Part shown: positions 9,401 to 17,779 of the stretch, in pieces
Layout of the letters: each line of letters begins with the position of its first letter
Numbering within the stretch: the first letter of the stretch is position 1
Assembly (NCBI RefSeq): GCF_002386445.1
Contig: NZ_DGIR01000026.1
Location: 186,001-250,000 of the forward strand
DNA: 64,000 bases
Source: Pseudomonas sp. UBA4617
GTDB lineage: Bacteria > Pseudomonadota > Gammaproteobacteria > Pseudomonadales > Pseudomonadaceae
Reading direction: 5' to 3'
Notes under the pieces: generated by a model
Database searches by the model: none
Seen by the model: the letters and a program-made list of their open reading frames with translations, nothing else
Told to the model about the DNA's origin: nothing
Program-made: the position numbers and the translations under genes

Positions 9401-10819
9401 ATGGCTGAACGTCTGAACAACGACTTCCAGTTCATCGAAGTGGGCCGCAAGGACCCAAAGAAAAAGCTGCTGCGCCAGCGCAAGAAGGAGTTCGTGGAAA
9501 TCTACGAGCCGTTCAAGCCGCAGCAGTCCGTGGAGCAGGCGCACCGCTGCCTGGGCTGCGGTAACCCGTATTGCGAATGGAAGTGCCCGGTCCACAACTT
9601 CATCCCCAACTGGCTGAAGCTGGTCTCCGAAGGCAATATCCTGGCGGCGGCCGAGCTGTCGCATCAGACCAACACCCTGCCGGAAGTGTGCGGCCGTGTA
9701 TGCCCGCAGGACCGCCTGTGCGAGGGCGCCTGCACCCTCAATGACGGCTTCGGCGCGGTGACCATCGGCTCGGTCGAGAAGTACATCACCGACACCGCCT
9801 TCGCCATGGGCTGGCGCCCGGACATGTCCAAGGTCAAACCGACCGGCAAGCGCGTCGCCATCATTGGCGCTGGCCCGGCCGGCCTGGGCTGTGCCGACGT
9901 GCTGGTACGCGCTGGCGTGACCCCGGTGGTATTCGACCGTAACCCGGAAATCGGCGGCTTGCTGACTTTTGGCATTCCGGAGTTCAAGCTGGAAAAGACC
10001 GTGCTCAGCAACCGCCGTGAAGTGTTCACCGGCATGGGTATCGAGTTCCGCCTGAACACCGAGGTGGGCAAGGACGTGACCATGGAACAACTGCTGGCCG
10101 AGTACGACGCGGTATTCATGGGCATGGGCACCTACACCTACATGAAGGGTGGCTTCCCGGGTGAAGACCTGCCGGGTGTGCACGACGCGCTGGACTTCCT
10201 GATCGCCAACGTGAACCGCAACCTGGGCTTCGAGAAGTCGCCGGAAGATTTCGTCGACATGCAGGGCAAGAAGGTGGTGGTACTCGGTGGTGGTGACACC
10301 GCGATGGACTGCAACCGCACCTCGATCCGCCAGGGCGCCAAGTCGGTGACCTGTGCCTATCGCCGTGACGAGGCAAACATGCCGGGTTCGCGCCGTGAGG
10401 TGAAGAACGCCAAGGAAGAGGGCGTGAAGTTCCTGTACAACCGCCAGCCTATCGCCATTGTCGGCGAGGACAAGGTTGAAGGCGTGAAGGTGGTCGAGAC
10501 CCGTCTCGGCGAGCCGGATGCCCGTGGTCGCCGTAGCCCCGAGCCGATCCCGGGTTCCGAAGAGATCCTGCCGGCCGATGCCGTTGTGATCGCCTTCGGC
10601 TTCCGCCCCAGCCCGGCGCCGTGGTTCGAGCAGCATGGTATTCAGCTGGACAGCCAGGGCCGAGTGGTGGCACCGGAGAAGGGCAAGTTCAAGCACCAGA
10701 CCAGCAACCCGAAAGTGTTTGCCGGTGGCGACATGGTGCGCGGGTCGGACCTGGTGGTGACGGCTATCTTCGAAGGGCGTACGGCTGCCGAGGGTATCCT
10801 CGATTACCTCGAAGTCTGA
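9401..10819 (+). CDS. gltD: Glutamate synthase (NADPH) small subunit
   Basis: 472 residues. This FAD flavoprotein passes electrons from NADPH through two 4Fe-4S clusters to GltB. The N-terminal cluster cysteines appear as CLGCGNPYCEWKCP at about 47-60 and CGRVCPQDRLCEGAC at about 97-111. An FAD dinucleotide fold (AIIGAGPAGLGCAD) begins near 152 and an NADPH fold (VVVLGGGDTAMDC) near 292. It is followed by an intrinsic terminator, so gltBD forms its own unit. Confidence 0.98.
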   Translation: MAERLNNDFQFIEVGRKDPKKKLLRQRKKEFVEIYEPFKPQQSVEQAHRCLGCGNPYCEWKCPVHNFIPNWLKLVSEGNILAAAELSHQTNTLPEVCGRVCPQDRLCEGACTLNDGFGAVTIGSVEKYITDTAFAMGWRPDMSKVKPTGKRVAIIGAGPAGLGCADVLVRAGVTPVVFDRNPEIGGLLTFGIPEFKLEKTVLSNRREVFTGMGIEFRLNTEVGKDVTMEQLLAEYDAVFMGMGTYTYMKGGFPGEDLPGVHDALDFLIANVNRNLGFEKSPEDFVDMQGKKVVVLGGGDTAMDCNRTSIRQGAKSVTCAYRRDEANMPGSRREVKNAKEEGVKFLYNRQPIAIVGEDKVEGVKVVETRLGEPDARGRRSPEPIPGSEEILPADAVVIAFGFRPSPAPWFEQHGIQLDSQGRVVAPEKGKFKHQTSNPKVFAGGDMVRGSDLVVTAIFEGRTAAEGILDYLEV

Positions 10820-10829
10820 TCCATTGTCG

Positions 10830-10849
10830 GGGCCGCTTTGCGGCCCTTT
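10830..10849 (+). terminator. Intrinsic terminator after gltD
   Basis: GGGCCGC and GCGGCCC form a 7-bp stem with a TTT loop, followed by TTTC. It lies 10 bp after the gltD stop. Confidence 0.75.
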
Positions 10850-10939
10850 CGCGGCACCAGGCCTCCGCTACCGGGGTCGCGTATATCCTGTAGTTGCGGC
10901 GTTGTGTCGCTATCACCAGCAAAGCAGCCTCAAAGGCAT

Positions 10940-10953
10940 TTTTGTATACAAAA
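10940..10953. promoter_or_regulatory. Perfect palindrome TTTTGTATACAAAA upstream of hemE
   Basis: A perfect 14-bp dyad lies about 100 bp before hemE. The TTGTATACAA core resembles operators of some GntR-family repressors. No regulator gene is adjacent, so the binding factor is unknown; it could also be part of the hemE promoter. Confidence 0.4.
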
Positions 10954-11055
10954 TTCCTTGATCCATGGCATCCAATAGACAAAACGCATGGCCCCGGCCG
11001 TGCCTTTTGTGCTGGCGTCTGAGAAAATGCCCGCACTTTTTTTCCGGATGCCGAC

Positions 11056-12120
11056 ATGACTGCCCTGAAGAACGATCGTTTCCTGCGTGCACTGCTCAAG
11101 CAACCCGTGGACGTTACCCCAGTGTGGATGATGCGCCAGGCTGGCCGCTATCTGCCGGAGTACCGCGCCAGCCGCGCCAAGGCCGGTGACTTCATGAGCC
11201 TGTGCATGAACCCGCAGTTCGCCTGCGAGGTCACTCTGCAGCCGTTGGACCGCTACCCGCTGGATGCGGCGATCCTGTTCTCGGACATTCTCACCATCCC
11301 CGACGCCATGGGTTTGGGCCTGTACTTCGAAACCGGCGAAGGCCCGCGTTTCAAGAAGGTCATCAGCACCCCGGCCGATATCGAAGCGCTGCCGATCCCC
11401 GACCCGCAGAAAGACCTTGGCTACGTGATGGACGCGGTCAGCACCATCCGCCGCGAGCTCAATGGCCGCGTGCCGCTGATCGGCTTCTCCGGCAGCCCTT
11501 GGACCCTGGCCACATACATGGTCGAGGGCGGCTCGTCGAAGGACTTCCGCAAGACCAAAGCGATGGCCTACGACAACCCGCAGGCCCTGCACCTGCTGCT
11601 GCACAAGCTGGCCCAGTCGGTTACCAGCTACCTCAACGGCCAGATCCTTGCTGGCGCCCAAGCCGTGCAGATTTTCGACACCTGGGGCGGCAACCTGTCG
11701 GCGGCGGCATACCAGGAGTTTTCCCTGGCCTACATGCGCAAGATCGTCAGCGGCCTGATCCGCGAGCACGAAGGGCGGAAGGTGCCGGTGATCCTGTTTA
11801 CCAAGAATGGCGGCCTGTGGCTGGAAAGCATCGCTGAAGCGGGCGCCGACGCGCTGGGCCTGGACTGGACCTGCGAGATTGGCGACGCTCGCCGCCGTGT
11901 GGGTGACAAGGTGGCGCTGCAGGGCAACATGGACCCGACCGTGCTGTACGCCAAACCCGAAGCCATCCGCAATGAAGTGGCGCGGATCCTGGCCAGTTAC
12001 GGTCACGGTACAGGCCATGTGTTCAACCTGGGCCACGGCATCACCCCGGAAGTCGACCCGGAGCACGCTGGCGTGTTCATCAACGCCGTGCATGAGCTGT
12101 CGGCGCAATACCATCAGTGA
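11056..12120 (+). CDS. hemE: Uroporphyrinogen decarboxylase
   Basis: 354 residues. It removes four carboxyl groups from uroporphyrinogen III to give coproporphyrinogen III, in the cytoplasmic haem pathway. The family signatures PVWMMRQAGRYLPEYR (about 22-37) and IGFSGSPWTLATYMVEGG (about 139-156) are both present, as is the aspartate of ILFSDILTIPDAMG. A hairpin terminator follows at once, so it is probably monocistronic. The gene order gltD-hemE is the usual one in Pseudomonas. Confidence 0.98.
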   Translation: MTALKNDRFLRALLKQPVDVTPVWMMRQAGRYLPEYRASRAKAGDFMSLCMNPQFACEVTLQPLDRYPLDAAILFSDILTIPDAMGLGLYFETGEGPRFKKVISTPADIEALPIPDPQKDLGYVMDAVSTIRRELNGRVPLIGFSGSPWTLATYMVEGGSSKDFRKTKAMAYDNPQALHLLLHKLAQSVTSYLNGQILAGAQAVQIFDTWGGNLSAAAYQEFSLAYMRKIVSGLIREHEGRKVPVILFTKNGGLWLESIAEAGADALGLDWTCEIGDARRRVGDKVALQGNMDPTVLYAKPEAIRNEVARILASYGHGTGHVFNLGHGITPEVDPEHAGVFINAVHELSAQYHQ

Positions 12121-12139
12121 GCTGGTCGCTGAAAGCCAC

Positions 12140-12165
12140 AGCCCGGCCATGTGCCGGGCTTTTTC
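12140..12165 (+). terminator. Intrinsic terminator after hemE
   Basis: AGCCCGGC and GCCGGGCT form an 8-bp stem with a CATGT loop, followed by TTTTC. Confidence 0.9.
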
Positions 12166-12236
12166 TTGCATTAAGTTTCAATTCAGCGATCGTCGCTAAT
12201 CTGGTCCCATCGAAACTGGAACAGGACCTTATCCTC

Positions 12237-12584
12237 ATGAAAACCCGCTACCTCGCCCTGATCTTCGCACCGCTGTTCAGCACCGCAGCCCTGGCGGCCA
12301 GCTACACCGGCCCCGGCGCCCAACCGGTCACCACTGTTGCCGCCGCCAACGATGCGGCCGATGACACCCCGGTGGTGTTGCAGGGCTTCGTGACCAAGAA
12401 GGTCAACAACGACGACAAGTACGAGTTCAAGGACAATACCGGCACCATCACCGTCGAGATCGATGACGAAGACCTGCCGCAGACGTCCTTCAATGAAAAG
12501 ACCAAGGTCAAGCTGACCGGTGAGGTGGAGAAGCACCTGATGAGCCGGGAAGTGGATGTGGACATCGTCGAGATCATCAACTGA
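12237..12584 (+). CDS. Periplasmic OB-fold stress protein (YgiW/YdeI, BOF family)
   Basis: 115 residues starting at ATG 12237. A cleavable signal peptide is clear (MKTRYLALIFAPLFSTAALAA, cut near 20). The mature part VVLQGFVTKKVNNDDKYEFKDN and GTITVEIDDEDL is the bacterial OB-fold (BOF) pattern of YgiW/YdeI/Omd proteins, which are linked to peroxide, cadmium and acid tolerance in enterics; the ligand is not established. The frame is open back to 12117, but the earlier part overlaps the hemE terminator and lacks a signal peptide. It is convergent with the MFS gene. Confidence 0.85.
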   Translation: MKTRYLALIFAPLFSTAALAASYTGPGAQPVTTVAAANDAADDTPVVLQGFVTKKVNNDDKYEFKDNTGTITVEIDDEDLPQTSFNEKTKVKLTGEVEKHLMSREVDVDIVEIIN

Positions 12585-12595
12585 TCCGACATTCT

Positions 12596-12614
12596 GGGGC
12601 TGCAAGACGGCCCC
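12596..12614. terminator. Weak convergent hairpin between BOF and MFS genes
   Basis: GGGGC and GCCCC pair around a GC-rich loop 12 bp after the BOF stop. It is a degenerate member of the GGGGCTGC hairpin family seen elsewhere in the window, and has no T-run on the plus strand. Confidence 0.4.
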
Positions 12615-12620
12615 CGGGGT

Positions 12621-13865
12621 TCAGCTCGATTTAGGCGGTAGCTTGCTCAGGTAAAGCGCCACCAGCAACGCTACCGCCAGCAAGCTACCTATGAACAACC
12701 CGATGCCATTCCAGCCCCAATGGTGCCAGAACACCCCACCCGCGGTGCCCGCTACGCTCGACCCGGCGTAATAGCTGAACAGGTACAGCGACGAAGCTTG
12801 CCCCTTGGCTTTCAGCGCCCGCCGCCCGATCCAGCTGCTGGCAACCGAATGCGCGCCAAAGAAGCCGAAGGTGAACACCAGCATCCCCGCGATCACCATT
12901 ACCAGCGGGCTGGCCAAGGTCATCAGCAAGCCGCTGGCCATCACCACGATACTGGCCCAGAACACTTTGCGCCGGCCTAGCTTGTCGGCCAGGGCGCCGA
13001 CCTGCGCCGAGCTGTAGATGCCCGACAGGTACACCACCGACAGCAAGCCGACCAGCGCCTGGTTCATATGGTAGGGGCCGGCCAGCAGGCGGTAGCCGAT
13101 GTAGTTGAACAGGGTGACGAAGGCACCCATCAGCAGGAAGGCTTCAAGAAACAGCCAGGGCAGGCCGGCATCCTTGAAGTGCATGACAAAGCCGTCCAGC
13201 AGGCTACGTGGGTTCATCGCCTGTGGGCGGAAGTTGCGCGATTCGGGCAGCACTTTCCAGAACACCAGCGCGGCTGCAAGGGCCAGGCCACCGATGGACA
13301 GCATCGCCGTGTGCCAACTGACGAAATCGATCAATACCCCCGTGATCAGGCGCCCGCTCATGCCGCCAATGGCATTGCCGCCAATGTACAAGCCCATGGC
13401 CAGGCCGATGTGCTGCGGGTGGATCTCCTCGCTCAGGTAGGTCATCGCCACTGCCGCCAGGCCGCTCAGGGACAGCCCGACCAGGGCACGGGTGGCCAGG
13501 ACCAGTTCCCAACTTGGCATTACCGCGCTGGCCAAAGTGGAGAGGGCGGCACAGGCCAGGGCAAAGACCATCACCTGCTTGCGACCGATGCGGTCGGAAA
13601 TGGGGCCGGTGATCAACAGGCCGAACGCCAGCATCGCCGTCGATACCGACAGCACCAGGCTGCTCTGCGCCGCGTTGATGGCAAATTCCTTCGACAGCAA
13701 TGGCATCATCGGCTGCACGCAATACAGCAGCGCGAAGGTGGCGAAGCCGCCGCTGAACAAGGCCAGCACGGTTTTCATGAAAGCAGGCGTGCCCTTTTCG
13801 ATCCACATTTCGTTCAAGGAGGCGGGTTCTGGCTCGGCGGGGAGGGGCGCTACAGCAGTTTTCAC
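12621..13865 (-). CDS. MFS transporter (YnfM-like, 12 TM)
   Basis: 414 residues from GTG 13865, which has AGAGGTCA upstream; the frame extends to a TTG seven codons earlier. It has twelve hydrophobic segments, the MFS loop motif GPISDRIGRKQVMVF between TM2 and TM3, and a related GALADKLGRRKVFW in the second half. The closest type known to me is the YnfM/CynX-like branch of drug and small-molecule exporters; the substrate cannot be told from sequence. It is divergent from a LysR gene 108 bp away, which probably controls it. Confidence 0.85.
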   Translation of the reverse strand: MKTAVAPLPAEPEPASLNEMWIEKGTPAFMKTVLALFSGGFATFALLYCVQPMMPLLSKEFAINAAQSSLVLSVSTAMLAFGLLITGPISDRIGRKQVMVFALACAALSTLASAVMPSWELVLATRALVGLSLSGLAAVAMTYLSEEIHPQHIGLAMGLYIGGNAIGGMSGRLITGVLIDFVSWHTAMLSIGGLALAAALVFWKVLPESRNFRPQAMNPRSLLDGFVMHFKDAGLPWLFLEAFLLMGAFVTLFNYIGYRLLAGPYHMNQALVGLLSVVYLSGIYSSAQVGALADKLGRRKVFWASIVVMASGLLMTLASPLVMVIAGMLVFTFGFFGAHSVASSWIGRRALKAKGQASSLYLFSYYAGSSVAGTAGGVFWHHWGWNGIGLFIGSLLAVALLVALYLSKLPPKSS

Positions 13866-13907
13866 GGGTGGTGACCTCTGGTGCAATGAAAAAAAGCATA
13901 TAGCTGG

Positions 13908-13931
13908 CTAATGATTAGATCCAATATATTG
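13908..13931. promoter_or_regulatory. Divergent MFS/LysR control region with two palindromes
   Basis: CTAATGATTAG (13908-13918) and CAATATATTG (13922-13931) are adjacent small dyads in the 108-bp gap between the divergent genes. This is where a LysR regulator normally binds its own and its target promoter. Confidence 0.45.
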
Positions 13932-13973
13932 TTCGACCTATTTAAGATGTTTGGCGACTTGTTTGGAGCTGAT

Positions 13974-14867
13974 ATGGAACTGCGCCATCTGCGTTATTTC
14001 ATCGCCGTTGCCGAAGAGCTGCACTTTGGTCGCGCCGCCCTCCAGCTAGGTATTTCGCAGCCGCCCCTGAGCCAGCAGATCCAGGCGCTGGAGCAGGAAC
14101 TGGGCGCGCGGTTGTTCGAGCGCACCAACCGGCGGGTCGAGCTGAGCGAGGCGGGGCGATTGTTCCTCGACGAAGCCCGCCAGGTGCTGGCGCAGGTGGA
14201 AAAGGCCGCCGATGTGGCCCGGCGTGCGCAATTGGGCGAACTTGGCGAAATGAAGATCGGTTTCACTTCTTCAGCCCCTTTCACCTCGAAGATCCCCAAG
14301 GCCATCCATGCGTTCCGCCAGCGCTTCCCGGCGGTGCACCTGAACCTCAGGGAAATGAGCAGCCGCGATGTCGCCGAGGGGGTGTTCGATGAATCCATCG
14401 AGGTCGGGTTGATGCGGCCGATGCCCCTGCCGGAGGGGCTGGTCGCCACAGAGCTGTTCAGCGAGCCGCTGGTAGCGGTTATCAACGCATCGCACCCGCT
14501 GACCGAAGGCTCCGAGCATGGCGTGTACATGACGGCACTGGCCGATGAGCCGTTCGTGTTCTTCCCGCGCAGTTATGGCAGCGGCCTGCATGCGCAGCTC
14601 TTGAGCCTGGCGCGGCAGGCGGGCTTCAGCCCGCATTTTGCCCAGGAAGCGGGGGAAGCGATGACCATCATCGGGCTGGTGTCGGCGGGCTTGGGGGTTT
14701 CGGTACTGCCGGCATCCTTCCAGCGCATGCGCATCGAAGGCGTGGTATATCGCACCTTGCTCGATGACGGCGCGATGACGGCGGTGTGGCTGGTACAGCG
14801 TGAGCGCGGCAGGTCGGCAATGGCCAAGGCTTTCGCCGAGTTGGTCACCGGGCAGTCCTATGACTGA
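13974..14867 (+). CDS. LysR-family transcriptional regulator
   Basis: 297 residues from ATG 13974, which has TTTGGAGCT upstream; an earlier in-frame ATG at 13911 would add 21 residues before the conserved start MELRHLRYFIAVAEELHFGRAA. The N-terminal winged helix-turn-helix (residues 1-60, with QPPLSQQIQALEQELGARLFERTNR) and a periplasmic-binding-like effector domain (about 90-290) are intact. It belongs to the MELRHLRYF branch that often controls aromatic or organic-acid genes. The divergent MFS gene is the likely target; the inducer is unknown. Confidence 0.9.
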   Translation: MELRHLRYFIAVAEELHFGRAALQLGISQPPLSQQIQALEQELGARLFERTNRRVELSEAGRLFLDEARQVLAQVEKAADVARRAQLGELGEMKIGFTSSAPFTSKIPKAIHAFRQRFPAVHLNLREMSSRDVAEGVFDESIEVGLMRPMPLPEGLVATELFSEPLVAVINASHPLTEGSEHGVYMTALADEPFVFFPRSYGSGLHAQLLSLARQAGFSPHFAQEAGEAMTIIGLVSAGLGVSVLPASFQRMRIEGVVYRTLLDDGAMTAVWLVQRERGRSAMAKAFAELVTGQSYD

Positions 14868-14956
14868 CGACCTGCAGGTGTGAACGGCAAATGGCACTGG
14901 CCATTGCCGCGGCGCCGCCACATACTCGGGCATTCGTTGAAACACGGAGGTCAATC

Positions 14957-15730
14957 ATGCGGCGCGTGGTGTTCAATCAGAAAGGTGGCGTGGGCAAGTC
15001 GAGCATCGCCTGCAACCTGGCGGCGGTCAGTGCCAATGAAGGCTACCGGACCCTGCTGATCGACCTGGATGCCCAGGCCAATTCGACCCAGTACCTCACC
15101 GGCCTCACCGGCGAGGACATCCCCATGGGCATCGCCGATTTCTTCAAGCAGAGCCTGTCCAGCGGGCCGTTCAGCAAGAAGAACAAGGTCGATATCTACG
15201 AAACCCCCTTTGACAACCTGCACGTGGTCACCGCCACCGCCGAGCTGGCTGACCTGCAGCCGAAGCTGGAGGCCAAGCACAAGATCAACAAGCTGCGCAA
15301 GTTGCTCGACGAACTGGACGAGGACTACGAGCGGATCTATATCGATACCCCGCCGGCTTTGAACTTCTATGCGGTTTCCGCACTGATCGCCGCCGATCGC
15401 GTACTGATTCCCTTCGACTGTGACAGCTTTTCGCGCCAGGCCCTGTATGGCCTGCTGGCCGAGATCGAAGAGCTCAAGGAAGACCACAACGAAGACCTGG
15501 TGGTCGAAGGCATCGTGGTCAACCAGTTCCAGTCCCGTGCCAGCCTGCCGCAGCAGATGCTTGATGAGCTGCTGGAGGAGGGTTTGCCAGTGCTACCGGT
15601 GTACCTGGGCAGCTCGGTGAAGATGCGTGAATCGCACCACGCCAGCCTGCCGCTGATTCACCTGGAGCCAAGGCACAAGCTGACCCAGCAGTTTGTCGAA
15701 TTGCATTCGCTGCTGGAAGAGAACGCTTAA
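14957..15730 (+). CDS. Orphan ParA/MinD-family ATPase
   Basis: 257 residues. The deviant Walker A box KGGVGKSS is at about 9-16, with DLDAQAN (about 37-43) and IDTPPALNF (about 130) as the A' and B motifs. The start ATG 14957 has a near-perfect GGAGGT seven bases upstream; the frame is open further but without this site. No parB or replication gene is nearby, so this is an orphan of the ParA group, whose members place large cargoes such as chemoreceptor arrays or other complexes. Cargo unknown. Its stop overlaps the trxC stop by 4 bp on the other strand. Confidence 0.85.
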   Translation: MRRVVFNQKGGVGKSSIACNLAAVSANEGYRTLLIDLDAQANSTQYLTGLTGEDIPMGIADFFKQSLSSGPFSKKNKVDIYETPFDNLHVVTATAELADLQPKLEAKHKINKLRKLLDELDEDYERIYIDTPPALNFYAVSALIAADRVLIPFDCDSFSRQALYGLLAEIEELKEDHNEDLVVEGIVVNQFQSRASLPQQMLDELLEEGLPVLPVYLGSSVKMRESHHASLPLIHLEPRHKLTQQFVELHSLLEENA

Positions 15731-16161
15731 ACTCCTTGGCTGCGCAGCCACTCCAGCAGTGATTGGAGTGGAAACGCCCCGGCCTGGCGGCTGATCTCGC
15801 GGCCGTTCCTGAACAGCAGCAGGCTGGGGATCGAACGGATAGCCAATTGCCCGGCCAGGTTGCGGTTGGCTTCGCTGTCGAGCTTGGCCAGCCGGCAGCG
15901 GCCGGTCAATTGGCGGGCGGCCTGTTCAAACGTGGGGGCGAAGGATTTGCACGGCCCGCACCAGTCGGCCCAGATGTCGACCAGCAGCGGCAGGTCGCCC
16001 TTGATCTGGCTGGCGTAGCTCGCTGCGGTGAGCTCGAACGGGGCGTCGAGCAGCACATCCTGTTTGCAGCGGCCGCATTTCGGATTGTCGCCCAGGCGCT
16101 CGGCGGGCAGGCGGTTGAGGCCGTTGCAGTGGGGGCAGGGGATTACCAGTGGCTCGGACAT
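15727..16161 (-). CDS. trxC: Thioredoxin 2
   Basis: 144 residues. It is a cytoplasmic thiol-disulfide reductant of the thioredoxin system. It has the N-terminal zinc-binding extension typical of Trx2, CPHCNGLNRLP and CGRCKQ (four cysteines at about 9, 12, 29 and 32), followed by a thioredoxin fold with the active site WCGPC at about 69-73. The start ATG 16161 is chosen because it precedes the zinc module directly; the longer frame to 16287 has no family match. It ends 4 bp inside the convergent ParA gene. Confidence 0.95.
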   Translation of the reverse strand: MSEPLVIPCPHCNGLNRLPAERLGDNPKCGRCKQDVLLDAPFELTAASYASQIKGDLPLLVDIWADWCGPCKSFAPTFEQAARQLTGRCRLAKLDSEANRNLAGQLAIRSIPSLLLFRNGREISRQAGAFPLQSLLEWLRSQGV

Positions 16162-16180
16162 GTCGTTTCCTTGAGATTTT

Positions 16181-16199
16181 GGGGCTGCAAAGCGGTGCC
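16181..16199. repeat. Degenerate GGGGCTGC hairpin between selO and trxC
   Basis: GGGGCTGC, AAA and GCGGTGCC form an imperfect stem right after the selO stop (minus strand) and before trxC. It belongs to the dispersed hairpin family described in the findings. Confidence 0.4.
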
Positions 16200-16204
16200 G
16201 GGAT

Positions 16205-17665
16205 TCATGATGAACAGCTGATTTCCAGGTGTTTGCCCCACTCCGGTGGCCGTTCGGCGTAGGCCTGCATCCCGGCTTGCTCTGCAAACGGCTTGCTCAG
16301 CACCTGGTGCAACCGTCGCACTTCACTGTAGTCGCCCGCTTCCGCCGCTTCGATGGCTTTCTGCGCCAGGTAGTTGCGCAGCACATACAGCGGGTTGACC
16401 GCATGCATCCGCTCCCGACGCCCGGCGGCATTAGCGGCTTCACGCTCGCAACGGGCCAGGTAGTCGGCCCCCCAGGCATCGAAACCGGCCAGGTCGATGA
16501 AGTCGTCGCGCACCACTCTCAGCGCTTCGGCTACCGGCTTGTCACCCAGCTTACGGAAGAACAGGTTGTAGTCCACCCCACCGCTCTGCATGCGTTGCAA
16601 CAGGCGCTCGACCAACGCCATGTCGTCGTCCTCGGCGCTGGTCAAGCCCAGACGGCGGCGCATCAGGTCGAGGTAATGGGCCTGGTAAAGCGGCAGGAAC
16701 AGCCCCAGCGCCTCTTTCAGGGGGTCTACTTCGATCACCGTGGTCAGTGCCTGGGCCAGGGCACTGAGGTTCCAGTGGGCGATCGGTACCTGGTTGGCAT
16801 AGCTGTAGCGGCCACGGTCATCGGAGTGGTTGCAGATGAAGTTGGCGTCGAAGTCGTCCAGGAACGCATAGGGGCCGAAGTCGAAGGTAATGCCGAGAAT
16901 CGACATGTTGTCGGTGTTCATCACGCCGTGGCAGAAGCCATAGGCCTGCCAACGGGCAATCAGTTCGGCGTTGCGCTCGACGATGCTGCGGAACATGGCC
17001 AGGTAGGGCTGCTCGGCGTCACGGCATTCGGGGTAGTGCTGTTCCAGCACATGGTCAATCAGCACGCGCTGCTGCTCGGGCTGTTTGGTGTAGTAGAAGT
17101 ATTCGAAATGGCCGAAACGCACATGGCTCGGGGCCAGACGGGTGAGCATGGCCGCGCTCTCACGGGTTTCACGCCATACCGGGGTGCTGGAGCCAATGAC
17201 GCACAGCGCTCGGCTGGTGGCGATGCCCAAGGCGTGCAGGGCTTCCGAGGCGAGGAACTCGCGGATCGACGAGCGCAGCACGGCGCGGCCGTCGCCCATG
17301 CGCGAGTAAGGGGTCTGGCCGGCGCCCTTGAGATGCAGGTCCCAGTGCTCGCCGGCGTCATTGAGCACTTCGGCCAGCAGCAGGCCGCGGCCATCACCCA
17401 GCCGTGGGTTGTACGAGCCGAACTGGTGACCGGAATAGACCATCGCCCGTGGGTCGGCCTGGTCCCACAGCTTGTGGCCGCTGAACAGCTCGGCGAACAG
17501 TGGCAGTTCGGCCTGGGCCGGGTCGAGGTCGAGCAGGGCCATGGCTGACTCGCTTGCAACCACCAGGCGTGGGTCTGCAATGGGCTCGGGCAGTACCTGG
17601 GTTGAGAACGCATCGCCCAGGCGGGCGAAACGGTTGTCGAAGGTGAGTTGGTCGAGAGCTTTCAC
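16205..17665 (-). CDS. selO: Protein adenylyltransferase SelO (YdiU)
   Basis: 486 residues. SelO is a pseudokinase that binds ATP in a flipped orientation and transfers AMP to Ser, Thr or Tyr of proteins, with roles in redox stress. Visible landmarks are VYSGHQFGSYNPRLGDGRG, HLKGAGQTPYSRMGDGRAVLRSSIREFLASEA and HGVMNTDNMSILGITFDFGPYAFLDDFD, which hold the nucleotide and metal-binding residues. GTG 17665 (VKALDQLTFDNRFARLGD) is chosen because AGGAG lies seven bases upstream and it matches the family N-terminus. The bacterial protein here ends in CSS, without a selenocysteine codon. Confidence 0.93.
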   Translation of the reverse strand: MKALDQLTFDNRFARLGDAFSTQVLPEPIADPRLVVASESAMALLDLDPAQAELPLFAELFSGHKLWDQADPRAMVYSGHQFGSYNPRLGDGRGLLLAEVLNDAGEHWDLHLKGAGQTPYSRMGDGRAVLRSSIREFLASEALHALGIATSRALCVIGSSTPVWRETRESAAMLTRLAPSHVRFGHFEYFYYTKQPEQQRVLIDHVLEQHYPECRDAEQPYLAMFRSIVERNAELIARWQAYGFCHGVMNTDNMSILGITFDFGPYAFLDDFDANFICNHSDDRGRYSYANQVPIAHWNLSALAQALTTVIEVDPLKEALGLFLPLYQAHYLDLMRRRLGLTSAEDDDMALVERLLQRMQSGGVDYNLFFRKLGDKPVAEALRVVRDDFIDLAGFDAWGADYLARCEREAANAAGRRERMHAVNPLYVLRNYLAQKAIEAAEAGDYSEVRRLHQVLSKPFAEQAGMQAYAERPPEWGKHLEISCSS

Positions 17666-17690
17666 AGGCCGGCTCCTGGGGTTGATTGAC

Positions 17691-17715
17691 CGGGGCCGCG
17701 GTACGGCCCTCGCGA
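17691..17715. repeat. GC-rich REP-like inverted repeat between selO and mscK
   Basis: The 114-bp gap between selO (start 17665) and the channel gene (stop 17780) holds GGGCCG/CGGCCC and CTCGCG/CGAGG-type inverted pieces (GGGGCCGCGGTACGGCCC, then CCTCGCGAGCTTGCCCGCGG). This looks like part of a P. putida-type repetitive extragenic element and may act as the 3' end of the channel gene transcript. Confidence 0.4.
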
Positions 17716-17779
17716 GCTTGCCCGCGGACGAGGGCAAAGACCTCGCGGGGGTTGCCCAGAATAAAGCATTGGAACGTTC

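Noticed and set aside
6262..9483. 1073-residue open frame antisense to gltB
   Set aside because: It mirrors gltB in the complementary frame, as GC-rich third positions suppress stops; composition is Val/Gln/Ala/His-rich with no recognisable domain, and gltB is certain.
16229..17548. 439-residue open frame antisense to selO
   Set aside because: Shadow frame of selO; no domain and Val/Gln/His-rich composition typical of antisense frames here.
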